A stretch of DNA of 64,000 bases, taken from contig CACLVZ010000002.1 of NCBI GenBank assembly GCA_902610515.1, forward strand, positions 62,001 through 126,000, written 5' to 3'. A program made the position numbers and the translations under genes. The DNA is from an uncultured Pelagibacteraceae bacterium (GTDB lineage: Bacteria; Pseudomonadota; Alphaproteobacteria; Pelagibacterales; Pelagibacteraceae). Within the stretch, counting starts at the first letter, position 1; the number at the start of each line of letters is the position of its first letter. This document shows positions 32,692 through 41,089 of this stretch, piece by piece. The notes under the pieces are model-generated. The model saw only the letters and a program-made list of their open reading frames with translations, made no database searches and was not told the DNA's origin.

Positions 32692-33261
32692 TTGAGAGAA
32701 CTGATTACAGCTGGAGTAGATGAAGTAGGGAGAGGATGTTTGGCAGGTCCTGTTGTTTCAGCCGCTGTAATATTAAAAAAAGGTATTAATTTAAAACTTT
32801 TAAAAGACTCAAAGAAAATATCATTTTTTAAAAGACAAGAAATTTCAAAACACATTAAAAATAATTCTTATTTTGCAATTGGCATCGCATCTGTGGAGGA
32901 GATCCTAAGTCTAAATATTTTACAAGCATCATTACTCTCAATGAAAAGGGCAATTGAAAAGCTTGAAGTGAAACCAAGTTTGACTTTAATAGACGGAAAT
33001 TTTGCACCAGCCGGCTTAAAAAATTATAAAACAATTATAAACGGTGACGAAAAAATTAAAGTCATAAGTGCTGCTTCAATTATTGCAAAAGTTCACAGAG
33101 ATAGATTTATGATAAAATTGTCTGAAAAATATTCTAATTATGCTTGGGAGAGAAATTTTGGTTATGGGACTAAAGCTCATCTTGAAGGTCTAAAAAAATT
33201 TGGCGTAACTTCACATCACAGAAAAGGTTTTAAACCTATACACAAGATATTGTCCAGCTAA
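32692..33261 (+). CDS. rnhB: Ribonuclease HII
   Basis: Cuts RNA in RNA-DNA hybrids and excises single ribonucleotides. At 189 residues it has AGVDEVGRGCLAGPVVSAAV near 7 (two catalytic acids, DE), TLIDGN near 97, and the SAASIIAKVHRDRFM segment near 122 with the fourth acidic residue. The start is TTG, directly after the glycosylase stop; no ATG fits the conserved N terminus. It begins the rnhB-ccrM block seen in many alphaproteobacteria. Confidence 0.93.
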   Translation: MRELITAGVDEVGRGCLAGPVVSAAVILKKGINLKLLKDSKKISFFKRQEISKHIKNNSYFAIGIASVEEILSLNILQASLLSMKRAIEKLEVKPSLTLIDGNFAPAGLKNYKTIINGDEKIKVISAASIIAKVHRDRFMIKLSEKYSNYAWERNFGYGTKAHLEGLKKFGVTSHHRKGFKPIHKILSS

Positions 33262-33339
33262 GAATCCTAAACACAAAAAGACTCTTTTTTTTTATAAAAT
33301 CGTTTGACCCTTGATTCAATTTAAAGTTGAATCAAGAAA
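33262..33339 (+). promoter_or_regulatory. ccrM control region with four GANTC methylation sites
   Basis: The 78 bases between rnhB and ccrM hold four GANTC sites: 33262-33266, 33280-33284, 33313-33317 and 33329-33333. Chance in DNA of this composition would give about 0.2. Possible promoter parts are TATAAA at 33293-33298, or TTGACC at 33304-33309 followed by TTGAAT at 33327-33332. In Caulobacter the ccrM promoter region carries GANTC sites and its activity falls on methylation (established). A similar self-limiting loop is inferred here. Confidence 0.6.
33310..33336. repeat. Perfect 10-bp inverted repeat with GANTC in each arm
   Basis: Left arm CTTGATTCAA (33310-33319), 7-base centre TTTAAAG, right arm TTGAATCAAG (33327-33336). 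The arms are exact reverse complements, and each contains one GANTC. The repeat ends 3 bases before the ccrM ATG at 33340. In DNA it could be a dimer-protein operator whose binding depends on adenine methylation. In RNA it could form a hairpin reaching the ribosome site. No T-run follows, so it is not a terminator. Confidence 0.8.
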
Positions 33340-34413
33340 ATGTTAAAATTTTCTAACAAAGTTATTAATGGTGACTGTTTAAAGGAATTAAAAAAAATTC
33401 CTGACAAAACTTTTGATTTAGTTTTTGCTGATCCACCTTATAACATGCAGATTGGTGAAAAATTAACACGTCCAGATTCTAGTAAAGTCGATGGTGTTAA
33501 TGATAAATGGGATCAATTTAATAATTTCAAACATTACGATGAATTTTGTAAGTCTTGGTTAGCTGAATGCAAAAGAATTTTAAAAGATAATGGATCTATT
33601 TGGGTAATAGGTTCTTATCATAATATTTTTCGCGTAGGATATCATTTACAAAATTTAGGTTATTGGTTGCTTAACGATGTTATTTGGAGGAAAAATAATC
33701 CAATGCCGAATTTCAGGGGAACAAGATTCACTAATGCTCACGAGACACTTATTTGGGCATCAAAGACTAAAAAATCAAAATATACTTTTAATTATCAATC
33801 TCTCAAATGTTTAAACGATGATTTGCAAATGAGGTCGGATTGGACATTCCCAATTTGTAATGGAAAAGAAAGGCTAAAGAAAAATGGAAAAAAAATACAT
33901 TCCACGCAAAAGCCAGAAGCCCTACTTCATAGAATTATATTAGCAACTACTAACAAAGGTGACGCTGTATTTGATCCTTTTTTAGGTACAGGAACCACTG
34001 CTGTCGTATCTAAAAAATTAGGTAGAAATTATTATGGGATTGAAAAAGATAAAAAATATTTCGTTGCAGCTAAAGAAAGGATTAAAAAGACCAAAACAAT
34101 AGCTGATGACTACCTAGATACTATTGAAAATAATAAATCAAAACCTAGAATACCTTTTGGCTCACTAGTGGAGTTGGGAATAATTAAACCTGGAACATCA
34201 TTATTTGATCAAAATAAAAAGATTAATGCAAAAATAATGGTTGATGGAAGTATAAAATATAAGGATACAGAAGGATCAATACATAAAATTGCAGCAAAAA
34301 TAATGGGTGCAGAAAGTTATAATGGTTGGACTTATTGGCATTATAATTTAAACGGATCGACCGTACTGATTGATAATTTAAGGCAAAAATTTATTGCAGG
34401 GAAACAAATTTAA
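33340..34413 (+). CDS. ccrM: CcrM-type adenine DNA methyltransferase (GANTC)
   Basis: Beta-class N6-adenine methyltransferase, without a restriction partner, that marks replication state in alphaproteobacteria. Length 357 equals the Caulobacter enzyme's size class. Seen: catalytic DPPYNMQIG at 31-39, WRKNNPMPNFRGTRFTNAHETLIWA near 116-140, SAM-binding FDPFLGTGTT at 211-220, and the CcrM-specific C-terminal domain (about 270-357) with SLVELGIIKPGTSLFD and ESYNGWTYWHY. GANTC specificity is inferred from the family. Its 3' end overlaps the monooxygenase by 4 bases. Confidence 0.94.
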   Translation: MLKFSNKVINGDCLKELKKIPDKTFDLVFADPPYNMQIGEKLTRPDSSKVDGVNDKWDQFNNFKHYDEFCKSWLAECKRILKDNGSIWVIGSYHNIFRVGYHLQNLGYWLLNDVIWRKNNPMPNFRGTRFTNAHETLIWASKTKKSKYTFNYQSLKCLNDDLQMRSDWTFPICNGKERLKKNGKKIHSTQKPEALLHRIILATTNKGDAVFDPFLGTGTTAVVSKKLGRNYYGIEKDKKYFVAAKERIKKTKTIADDYLDTIENNKSKPRIPFGSLVELGIIKPGTSLFDQNKKINAKIMVDGSIKYKDTEGSIHKIAAKIMGAESYNGWTYWHYNLNGSTVLIDNLRQKFIAGKQI

Positions 34414-35540
34414 TTTTTGTAGACTGTTCCTAAATAAGAACTAATAAATCTTTTTCTTTTTACAAGAAACTTCAAGAAAAAGTTTCTTAATGTTTGCATT
34501 ATTGAGCTAGAAAAATGGAAAGCAAAAAAGTTAATATTTGATCTTCTCTTTACTATCTTTGCTCTTCTTGATCTTTCTTGAAAGTAAGTATTTTGAATTT
34601 CCGCTTTATCATCTTGAATTAAGTTAAATAATTCGTAGGCACTCTCTATCGATTGCCCTGCTCCTTGAGCTAAAGTTGGTAAAAATCCATTAAAAGCATC
34701 TCCAATATAAAAAACTTTGTTATTTGTGGACGGAAGTATTTGAGGAGTAAAATATAAAGGCCAGCATTTCAAATCTCCTTTAAAAACTTTTTCTAAGTCA
34801 GAATTTTGTGCAATAACTTTACCAACTAATAACTTAATATTATCAGGATCAAATTTTTTTTCTCTAATAACACAAACAACATTAAGTTCTTTGTTTTTAT
34901 TTATAGGATAAATAACAACGTGGCAATTTTTTCCCATCATGAGACTAATATTTTCTTCGTCTATCGTTAGATCAGATTTTGATTTAAGTATTGTTCTTAC
35001 AGCTACTGCTTTTTTAAATTTAGGCTCATTTTTTTTCTTTTCAAAAAAGGATCTTGTATTTGAAAAAATACCATCAGCGCCAACAACTATGTCAACAAGG
35101 TCGTTCGTGTTATCTTCAAATTTAATAAGCACCTTGCCTTTTAGTTCAGAAACTTCTTTTATTTTTTTTCCAAATCTTAAGTGTTGAGTATAAACTTCAT
35201 CTTTTAAAAACTCTATTAAAGTTGATCTTTGTAATGTTGTATATTTACTATGACCCTTATTAAATTGTGTTAAATCTAAATCACAAATTTTTTTATTTTG
35301 AATATTATAAAAATCAACTGCTTTTGGGTGAAATATTTTATTATCATTAATCTTGTTAAATTCAATTTGATTTAAAATTTTTATACTATTTGTTGAAAGT
35401 TGAATTCCATACCCTTCATCAAGAGATAAACTTTCATTTTTTTCATACAGCATAAATTCATGATCAGAATTTCTTTTTATAAAGTTTGCAAGAGTTAAAC
35501 CTGCTATACCAGCACCAATGATCGCTATTTTTTTTTTCAT
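34410..35540 (-). CDS. FAD-dependent monooxygenase, substrate unknown
   Basis: A 376-residue class A flavin monooxygenase (PHBH/UbiH fold). Seen: N-terminal dinucleotide motif IIGAGIAGLTLANF at 6-19, the DG motif VVGADGIFSNTRSFF near 151, and the second FAD motif YIGDAFNGFLPTLAQGAGQSIESAYEL near 280. The usual GDAAH is GDAFN, so the common His is absent. A ubiquinone-ring hydroxylase or an aromatic-compound hydroxylase are both possible. It sits on the minus strand between ccrM and mutY and overlaps the mutY stop by one base. Confidence 0.8.
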   Translation of the reverse strand: MKKKIAIIGAGIAGLTLANFIKRNSDHEFMLYEKNESLSLDEGYGIQLSTNSIKILNQIEFNKINDNKIFHPKAVDFYNIQNKKICDLDLTQFNKGHSKYTTLQRSTLIEFLKDEVYTQHLRFGKKIKEVSELKGKVLIKFEDNTNDLVDIVVGADGIFSNTRSFFEKKKNEPKFKKAVAVRTILKSKSDLTIDEENISLMMGKNCHVVIYPINKNKELNVVCVIREKKFDPDNIKLLVGKVIAQNSDLEKVFKGDLKCWPLYFTPQILPSTNNKVFYIGDAFNGFLPTLAQGAGQSIESAYELFNLIQDDKAEIQNTYFQERSRRAKIVKRRSNINFFAFHFSSSIMQTLRNFFLKFLVKRKRFISSYLGTVYKN

Positions 35541-36541
35541 TAAAATAAAGTTAATACTTGTCTAAATATTTTTTTTGTAAAACTTGGAACAAATTCCCTA
35601 TTATTTTTTAAGGAATACCAACTGTACGCTCTCGGAATTTTATCTGAAAATTTATAATATAAATTTATATTTAATTTTAAATTTGAAATTGAATTTTTAT
35701 ATTTTTTAAGAAATATCCAGTTTTGATTTTTAAAAGATCTTTTGTTTTCTTTGATTTCTGGTAAATTAAAATTCTTTAAAAAACTTATTTGATTGCTTTT
35801 AGTTAATGCTATTTGTTTTTTTTTGTTTATATAACAAAAAATATCATAGTTTTTATTTTTGATCATTTTATTTCTAATATTTTTAATTTTTTTACTAGAC
35901 TTAAAATACTTACAAGTTTTTTTCAAACAACACGTAAGACAATTTGGGTCTTTTGGTTTACATATTAATGCTCCAAATTCCATCAAAGCTTCAACAAAAT
36001 CATCGTTCCGTCTAGTGACAAAAAGTTGTTTTTTATTTTTTTTAATAAATTTATCAAAATTTATTTTATTTTCTTCAATGTTTAAATTTCTCGAGAATAC
36101 TCTTTTTACATTTCCGTCTAATGCTATTCTTGGTTCATTATAAACTAATCCTAATAATGCGTTCGCAGTATAGTCACCTACTCCTGGAAGTTTTTTTATT
36201 TCAATTATTGATCTTGGTAATATGGAATTGTAATTTTGAATTAAAAGTTTAGAACAGGCTAAAAGATTTCTTGCTCTTCTATAATAACCCAGGCCTTCCC
36301 ACATTTTTAAAATTTCTTTTTCACTGCTTTTAGATAAATCATTTAGTGTTCTAAATTTTTTAGTGAATTTGTTAAAAAATGGAACTACTGTTTTTACTTG
36401 AGTTTGTTGCAACATAAATTCACTTAAAAGCCTATAATACAGATTTTTAGGTGACTTTTTGCCAACACGCCAAGGTAAAGTTCTTTTGTTATTATCATAC
36501 CAAGCTAAAATTTTTTTTGATAGTGTCGAATTTATATGCAT
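35540..36541 (-). CDS. mutY: A/G-specific adenine DNA glycosylase MutY
   Basis: Removes adenine mispaired with 8-oxoguanine. From the ATG at 36541 it has 333 residues. Seen: PWR near residue 24, catalytic Glu41 in SEFMLQQTQV, HhH LPGVGDYTANALL near 118, catalytic Asp142 in ALDGNVKRV, and the 4Fe-4S loop Cys194-x6-Cys201-x2-Cys204-x5-Cys210. The C-terminal NUDIX-like 8-oxoG domain is diverged. A start at 36577 is open but would add 12 hydrophobic residues and run into the divergent gene; the start codons of the two genes abut within ATGCAT. Confidence 0.94.
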   Translation of the reverse strand: MHINSTLSKKILAWYDNNKRTLPWRVGKKSPKNLYYRLLSEFMLQQTQVKTVVPFFNKFTKKFRTLNDLSKSSEKEILKMWEGLGYYRRARNLLACSKLLIQNYNSILPRSIIEIKKLPGVGDYTANALLGLVYNEPRIALDGNVKRVFSRNLNIEENKINFDKFIKKNKKQLFVTRRNDDFVEALMEFGALICKPKDPNCLTCCLKKTCKYFKSSKKIKNIRNKMIKNKNYDIFCYINKKKQIALTKSNQISFLKNFNLPEIKENKRSFKNQNWIFLKKYKNSISNLKLNINLYYKFSDKIPRAYSWYSLKNNREFVPSFTKKIFRQVLTLF

Positions 36542-37021
36542 AACAAAAATAATAATAAAACGCAGACATACATACAAGGTCTTCGACCCTTTTCAACTGC
36601 AATTCCAAAAACTTTAAGGAAATATTTGAGAAAAGGTGGCTATAATTATTCTAATATAGTTGATAACTGGACAAAAATAGTTGCTAAAAATATTTCAGAC
36701 TACTGCTATCCTATTAAGATAAAAATGGGAAAAGATATGAAAGACGGAACTTTAATATTAAATGTTGTTCATGGAAAAGAAATAGAAATTGAGTACGAGA
36801 AGAATAAAATAATGGATAAAATCAATAGTTTTTTTGGATATAATTGCATTACTAGCGTGAAGCTTAAAATCGTACAAGCTAAAATAAATAAGCAAAAAAA
36901 GATATTAAGAGTATTTAAAGATTTAGATAAGATTGAAAAAAAAATGCAAAAAATTAATGATAACCAATTAAAAATTTCACTTAATAATTTTTTAAAAGCG
37001 TACAATGAAAAAGTTAAGTAA
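36536..37021 (+). CDS. DciA-like DUF721 protein
   Basis: A 161-residue protein with an N-terminal DUF721/DciA-type region: LRKYLRKGGYNYSNIVDNWTKIVAKNISDYCYPIKIKMG, then a KH-like strand pattern DGTLILNVVHGKEIEIEYEKNKIMDKINSFFGY. DciA loads the replicative helicase in bacteria that lack DnaC, and alphaproteobacterial DUF721 proteins next to mutY and a DsbA gene are assigned there; helicase loading for this copy is inference. It begins the 12.5-kb plus-strand run and overlaps the next gene by 17 bases. Confidence 0.72.
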   Translation: MHNKNNNKTQTYIQGLRPFSTAIPKTLRKYLRKGGYNYSNIVDNWTKIVAKNISDYCYPIKIKMGKDMKDGTLILNVVHGKEIEIEYEKNKIMDKINSFFGYNCITSVKLKIVQAKINKQKKILRVFKDLDKIEKKMQKINDNQLKISLNNFLKAYNEKVK

Positions 37022-37598
37022 TTTTATTTACAAAATATTTCCTATTTTTTTGGTTTTATTTTCTATCGAGGTCAAAAGTCAAATTATAGGTTTGGGAAAT
37101 CAAGACTCTAAGGTAACAGTAAAAGTTTTTTCATCTTTAACTTGCCCAGCTTGTGCTAATTTCCACTCAAAAATTTTTTATAAATTAAAACAAGAATACA
37201 TTGATAAAGGTTTAGTAAGGTTTGAACACCATCCTTTTCCATTAGACTTAGCTGCCTTAAATGCAGAAATAATTTTAAGATGTAGTATTGACAACAATAA
37301 AAACTTTAAACTTTTAGGCAAAATCTATGAAAATCAGAGAAACTGGGCTGTTGGTTCTGATATCATTAAAATTAATGAGTCGATCAAAAAAATTACGGCT
37401 GAACTTAATTATGATAATAAAAAAATAGATACTTGTTTAAAAAATGAAGAAATACAAGACCAAATATTAGGTTTGAGAATTGAAGCACAGAAAAAATATA
37501 AAATTGAAGCTACGCCAACAATATTCATTAATGAAAAAAAATATTCTGGAAAATCAGATTACAAAGAATTTAAAAGGGAATTGGAGAAAAAACTTTAA
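37005..37598 (+). CDS. DsbA-family exported thiol-disulfide protein
   Basis: A 197-residue protein with a signal peptide (hydrophobic residues ~10-22, FPIFLVLFSIEV) and a DsbA-type thioredoxin fold. The active site is Cys47-Pro-Ala-Cys50 in FSSLTCPACANFHSKIF, and the cis-proline loop is EATPTIFINEKKYSGK near 175. It probably oxidises or reshuffles disulfides in periplasmic proteins. The place between the DUF721 gene and smc is conserved in alphaproteobacteria. It overlaps smc by one base. Confidence 0.88.
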   Translation: MKKLSNFIYKIFPIFLVLFSIEVKSQIIGLGNQDSKVTVKVFSSLTCPACANFHSKIFYKLKQEYIDKGLVRFEHHPFPLDLAALNAEIILRCSIDNNKNFKLLGKIYENQRNWAVGSDIIKINESIKKITAELNYDNKKIDTCLKNEEIQDQILGLRIEAQKKYKIEATPTIFINEKKYSGKSDYKEFKRELEKKL

Positions 37599-40042
37599 TG
37601 AAATTTAAAAATTTAGAGATGACAGGTTTTAAATCTTTTTCTGAAAAAACAACTGTGCTTATAGAAAAGGGTCTAACAGGAATTGTTGGACCAAATGGTT
37701 GTGGAAAGTCCAATATTGTTGAAGCACTAAGATGGTGTATGGGAGAAAATTCTGCAAAAAGCATGAGAGGCTCAGGCATGGAAGATGTAATTTTTTCAGG
37801 AACATCTAATAGACCTTCTAAAAATATTTCTGAGGTTTCCTTATTACTTGATAATGGTGAAAAAACTGGACCAGTTCAATATAAAGAATTTGAGGAAATA
37901 TCCATAAGAAGGAAAATTGAAAAAGATAAAGGTTCAAAATATTTCATTAATGATAAAGAGGTGAGAGCTAAAGACGTTCAAACTTTTTTTGCTGATCTTT
38001 CTACGGGAGCTCATTCTCCATCTTTAATTAGCCAAGGAAGAATTGGGCAATTAGTCACCTCTAAACCAATTGAAAGAAAATCTATTCTTGAAGAAGCAGC
38101 GGGTATTTCTGGTATCCACTCGAGAAGACATGAAGCTGAAACAAGATTAAACGCAGCTGAAAATAATTTGAAAAGAGCTGATGAATTGAGAAAACAACAA
38201 CAAAAACAGCTTGATAACTTAAAAAAACAAGCTGAGGAAGCTACTAGATACAAAGAAATTTCTGGTCAAATAAAAAAAATTGAGGCTGGTTTATACTTTT
38301 TGAAGATTAAAGATATCGAAAAAGATAAAAAAAAGATTCAAGAAAAGTTAAGTGAACTTGAGGATGAGATTAGCGCGATAAATATTGATTATAACCATAA
38401 TAATACTCTTTTAGAGGAAGAAAATAAAAAGTTGGCACCTCTGCGAGATAAAAAGATGGAAAGTGCCGCTACATTACAAAAATTAAATTTGGATATGACA
38501 AGCCTTGTTGAAGAGGAGGCAAGAATTAAATCTTTACAAGAAAAGCTCGAAAAATCTGTCAAAATTGTTGAGTCAGATCTTGAACGTGAAAAAAGTATTT
38601 CACTAGACGCTGAATTAAATGAAAAAAGAGTCTTAAAAGAAAAGGAAGATCTTCTTAATACAGAAACAAGATTATTAGATGTAGAATCAAATTCTTCTAG
38701 GGAACTGCAAATTTCAAAAAATGAATTGAATAATCTTCAAACCCAGTTAGATACTATGCTTGATCAAATTGAAGATGATATTGATAATAATAAAAAACTT
38801 TCTAAAGAAACTTTTAAAGAATTAAAAAAATTAGTAAAAAAAATTACTCTTTCTCAAGAGGAATATGCTGAAAAATACGGAAAAAATAAATCTATTGAGA
38901 GCGAGTCAATTAAAAGAAAAGAAAGAATTAAAAATATTGATGTTGAATTAGAAAACTGGAGAAATCTAAAAACTAATTCAGAAAAGATGGTGTTTGAATT
39001 AAACGATAGAATAAGCCGAATAAAATTAGAAATTGCAGAAAATCAAAAAAATCCCGAAAGGATAGCGACTTCTAAAGGTCAGAATTTACAAAACTTGGAA
39101 AATATAAAAAAAAGAAATGAGGAAATAGAAAGCGAACTACTTGAGGCAGAAAAAAAATTTGGTTCTATCAATGAAAATCTTAGAGAAATTCAACTAAAAC
39201 TTACTAGTCTGAAAGAAAATAAAGCTCGTAACGAAGCTACTATTGAAGGTATAGAAAATAGGAAAAAAGATTTGCTTTATTCAGTCAAGAGCGAACTTAA
39301 TATAGAAAATGAAAGCTCAATTTTACCACAATCGGATTTAAGTGATATAGAATTTGAAAATTTTCCCTCAATGGAAGAACAGTCTGAAAAAATTGAACAA
39401 ACAAAGAAGATTAGAGACTCTCTTGGTTCGGTTAATTTAAGAGCTGATGAAGAAACCAAAAAATATGAGACTGAAATCAAAAAAATGGAGGATGATAGAG
39501 CTGACTTGTATACAGCGATTGTAAAATTAAAGACAAGTATTGATGAATTAAATCAAAAAGGTAGAGAAAGATTGCTTGATGCTTACACAAAAGTTAATAG
39601 AAAGTTTAATGAGGTTTATACAAAATTATTTAATGGTGGAACAGCAAAAATAGAGTTGGTTGACTCAGATGATCCTTTAGAGGCAGGTTTAGAAATGTTT
39701 GTTTCTCCTCCAGGAAAAAGACTTCAATCAATTACTCTTCTTTCTGGGGGTGAACAAGCCTTGACGGCTTTATCTCTCATTTTTGCCGTTTTTTTAGTGA
39801 ACCCTTCCCCTATTTGTGTGTTAGACGAAGTAGATGCTCCTTTGGATGATGCAAATGTTACAAGATTTTGTGGATTACTAGATGATTTAACAAAAATTAC
39901 CAACACAAAGTTTATTATCATTACTCACCATGCTTTAACTATGTCCAGAATGGATAGACTTTATGGTGTCACAATGGCTGAGCAAGGTGTAAGCCAACTA
40001 GTATCTGTTGACTTGCAAAGAGCCGAGGAATTAGTTGCATAG
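37598..40042 (+). CDS. smc: Chromosome segregation SMC ATPase, short, no visible hinge
   Basis: Head motifs are complete: Walker A GPNGCGKSN (31-39), ABC signature LSGGEQ (715-720) and Walker B ICVLDEVDAPLDD (739-751). The length of 814 is far below the usual ~1150. The middle (about 180-650) is almost unbroken Lys/Glu-rich coiled coil; the Gly-rich globular hinge that normally dimerises SMC is not visible, and the four Cys (35, 47, and two near 740-757) all lie in the head, so there is no Rad50-type zinc hook either. Neighbours fit the alphaproteobacterial smc locus. The reading frame is intact from end to end. Confidence 0.88.
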   Translation: MKFKNLEMTGFKSFSEKTTVLIEKGLTGIVGPNGCGKSNIVEALRWCMGENSAKSMRGSGMEDVIFSGTSNRPSKNISEVSLLLDNGEKTGPVQYKEFEEISIRRKIEKDKGSKYFINDKEVRAKDVQTFFADLSTGAHSPSLISQGRIGQLVTSKPIERKSILEEAAGISGIHSRRHEAETRLNAAENNLKRADELRKQQQKQLDNLKKQAEEATRYKEISGQIKKIEAGLYFLKIKDIEKDKKKIQEKLSELEDEISAINIDYNHNNTLLEEENKKLAPLRDKKMESAATLQKLNLDMTSLVEEEARIKSLQEKLEKSVKIVESDLEREKSISLDAELNEKRVLKEKEDLLNTETRLLDVESNSSRELQISKNELNNLQTQLDTMLDQIEDDIDNNKKLSKETFKELKKLVKKITLSQEEYAEKYGKNKSIESESIKRKERIKNIDVELENWRNLKTNSEKMVFELNDRISRIKLEIAENQKNPERIATSKGQNLQNLENIKKRNEEIESELLEAEKKFGSINENLREIQLKLTSLKENKARNEATIEGIENRKKDLLYSVKSELNIENESSILPQSDLSDIEFENFPSMEEQSEKIEQTKKIRDSLGSVNLRADEETKKYETEIKKMEDDRADLYTAIVKLKTSIDELNQKGRERLLDAYTKVNRKFNEVYTKLFNGGTAKIELVDSDDPLEAGLEMFVSPPGKRLQSITLLSGGEQALTALSLIFAVFLVNPSPICVLDEVDAPLDDANVTRFCGLLDDLTKITNTKFIIITHHALTMSRMDRLYGVTMAEQGVSQLVSVDLQRAEELVA

Positions 40043-40047
40043 ATAAA

Positions 40048-40332
40048 ATGACAGATCCAGATGATTTTAAAACTCGCCTAAAAATTGCAAAATCTAAAAT
40101 AAAAAACCAGCTCATAAATGATAATGAAAAAAGGGGCTCGTTTATGGGAAACGCCTTTAAGTTAGGAACAGAGCTTGTAGCTGCAGTCGCGGTTGGGACA
40201 ATAATTGGGTTTATTTTAGATAATTGGTTTGATACTAAACCTTGGTTAATAATAATTTTCTTTTTTTTGGGCGCTGCTGCTGGCATGTTAAACGTAATAA
40301 GAGCAGCTAAAAAAATGCAGAAAGAAGACTAG
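40048..40332 (+). CDS. atpI: ATP synthase assembly protein AtpI
   Basis: A 94-residue membrane protein with a charged N-terminal third and two hydrophobic helices (FKLGTELVAAVAVGTIIGFILDNWF and PWLIIIFFFLGAAAGMLNVIRA), the AtpI/subunit I pattern. It helps c-ring assembly. It starts 5 bases after smc and precedes atpB, as in other alphaproteobacterial F0 operons. Confidence 0.9.
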   Translation: MTDPDDFKTRLKIAKSKIKNQLINDNEKRGSFMGNAFKLGTELVAAVAVGTIIGFILDNWFDTKPWLIIIFFFLGAAAGMLNVIRAAKKMQKED

Positions 40333-40341
40333 AAAGTTTAT

Positions 40342-41076
40342 ATGGCAAGTAATCCAATGCAACAGTTTACAGTCCACAAAATTGGACCTGAAATAAAAAT
40401 CGCTGGTATTGATTTATCTTTTACTAATGCAAGTTTGTTTATGGTGATTAGCGCCTCAATAATTATTTTATTTTTATATTTAGGTTCAAAGAATAAAAGA
40501 ATTATTCCTAGCAAATTGCAACTTATCGCTGAAATGTTTTATGCTTTTGTTGCAAAGATGATTAGTGACACCGCTGGCTCGAAGGCAAAACCTTATTTTC
40601 CTTTTATATTTAGCTTATTTATGTTTGTTCTTTTTTGCAACATGGTGGGAATGTTGCCTTACTCTTTTACAGTCACAAGTCATATAATAGTAACTTTAAT
40701 TATGGCTTTATTTATTTTTGTGGCAGTTACTGTAATTGGTTTTATAAAACATGGTATTAAATATTTAAGTATTTTTGTCCCAAGTGGAGTACCAGCCGTG
40801 CTTTTACCTTTAATAACAATTATTGAAATAATTTCTTACTTAAGTAGACCAGTAAGTTTATCAGTGCGTTTATTTGCAAATATGATGGCAGGTCACACTA
40901 TGCTAAAAGTTTTTGGAGGATTTGTCGTAAGTTTAGGAGTATTAGGTGGTTGGTTACCACTTAGTTTTTCAGTAGCATTAACAGGTTTAGAAATTTTAGT
41001 AGCATTTCTTCAAGCATATGTTTTTGCAATATTAACCTGCATCTATTTAAATGATGCATTAAATTTACACCATTAA
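40342..41076 (+). CDS. atpB: ATP synthase F0 subunit a
   Basis: Membrane stator that forms the two proton half-channels against the c ring. It has 244 residues with five to six membrane helices. The essential Arg lies in SLSVRLFANMMAGHTML near 174, and the C-terminal helix ALTGLEILVAFLQAYVFAILTCIYLNDAL contains the conserved polar residues. The start is chosen at the first ATG, 9 bases after atpI. Confidence 0.96.
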   Translation: MASNPMQQFTVHKIGPEIKIAGIDLSFTNASLFMVISASIIILFLYLGSKNKRIIPSKLQLIAEMFYAFVAKMISDTAGSKAKPYFPFIFSLFMFVLFCNMVGMLPYSFTVTSHIIVTLIMALFIFVAVTVIGFIKHGIKYLSIFVPSGVPAVLLPLITIIEIISYLSRPVSLSVRLFANMMAGHTMLKVFGGFVVSLGVLGGWLPLSFSVALTGLEILVAFLQAYVFAILTCIYLNDALNLHH

Positions 41077-41077
41077 T

Positions 41078-41085
41078 AAAGGAGG
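41078..41085 (+). promoter_or_regulatory. Strong Shine-Dalgarno for atpE
   Basis: AAAGGAGG lies 4 bases before the atpE ATG at 41090. It stands out because most genes in the window show no clear Shine-Dalgarno and many overlap the previous gene. A strong site fits the need for many more c subunits than other F0 subunits from the same message. Confidence 0.75.
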
Positions 41086-41089
41086 AAAA

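Noticed and set aside
33280-33296. T-run after rnhB as a possible intrinsic terminator
   Set aside because: No stable GC-rich stem lies directly before the run of T; the region is better explained as ccrM control DNA.
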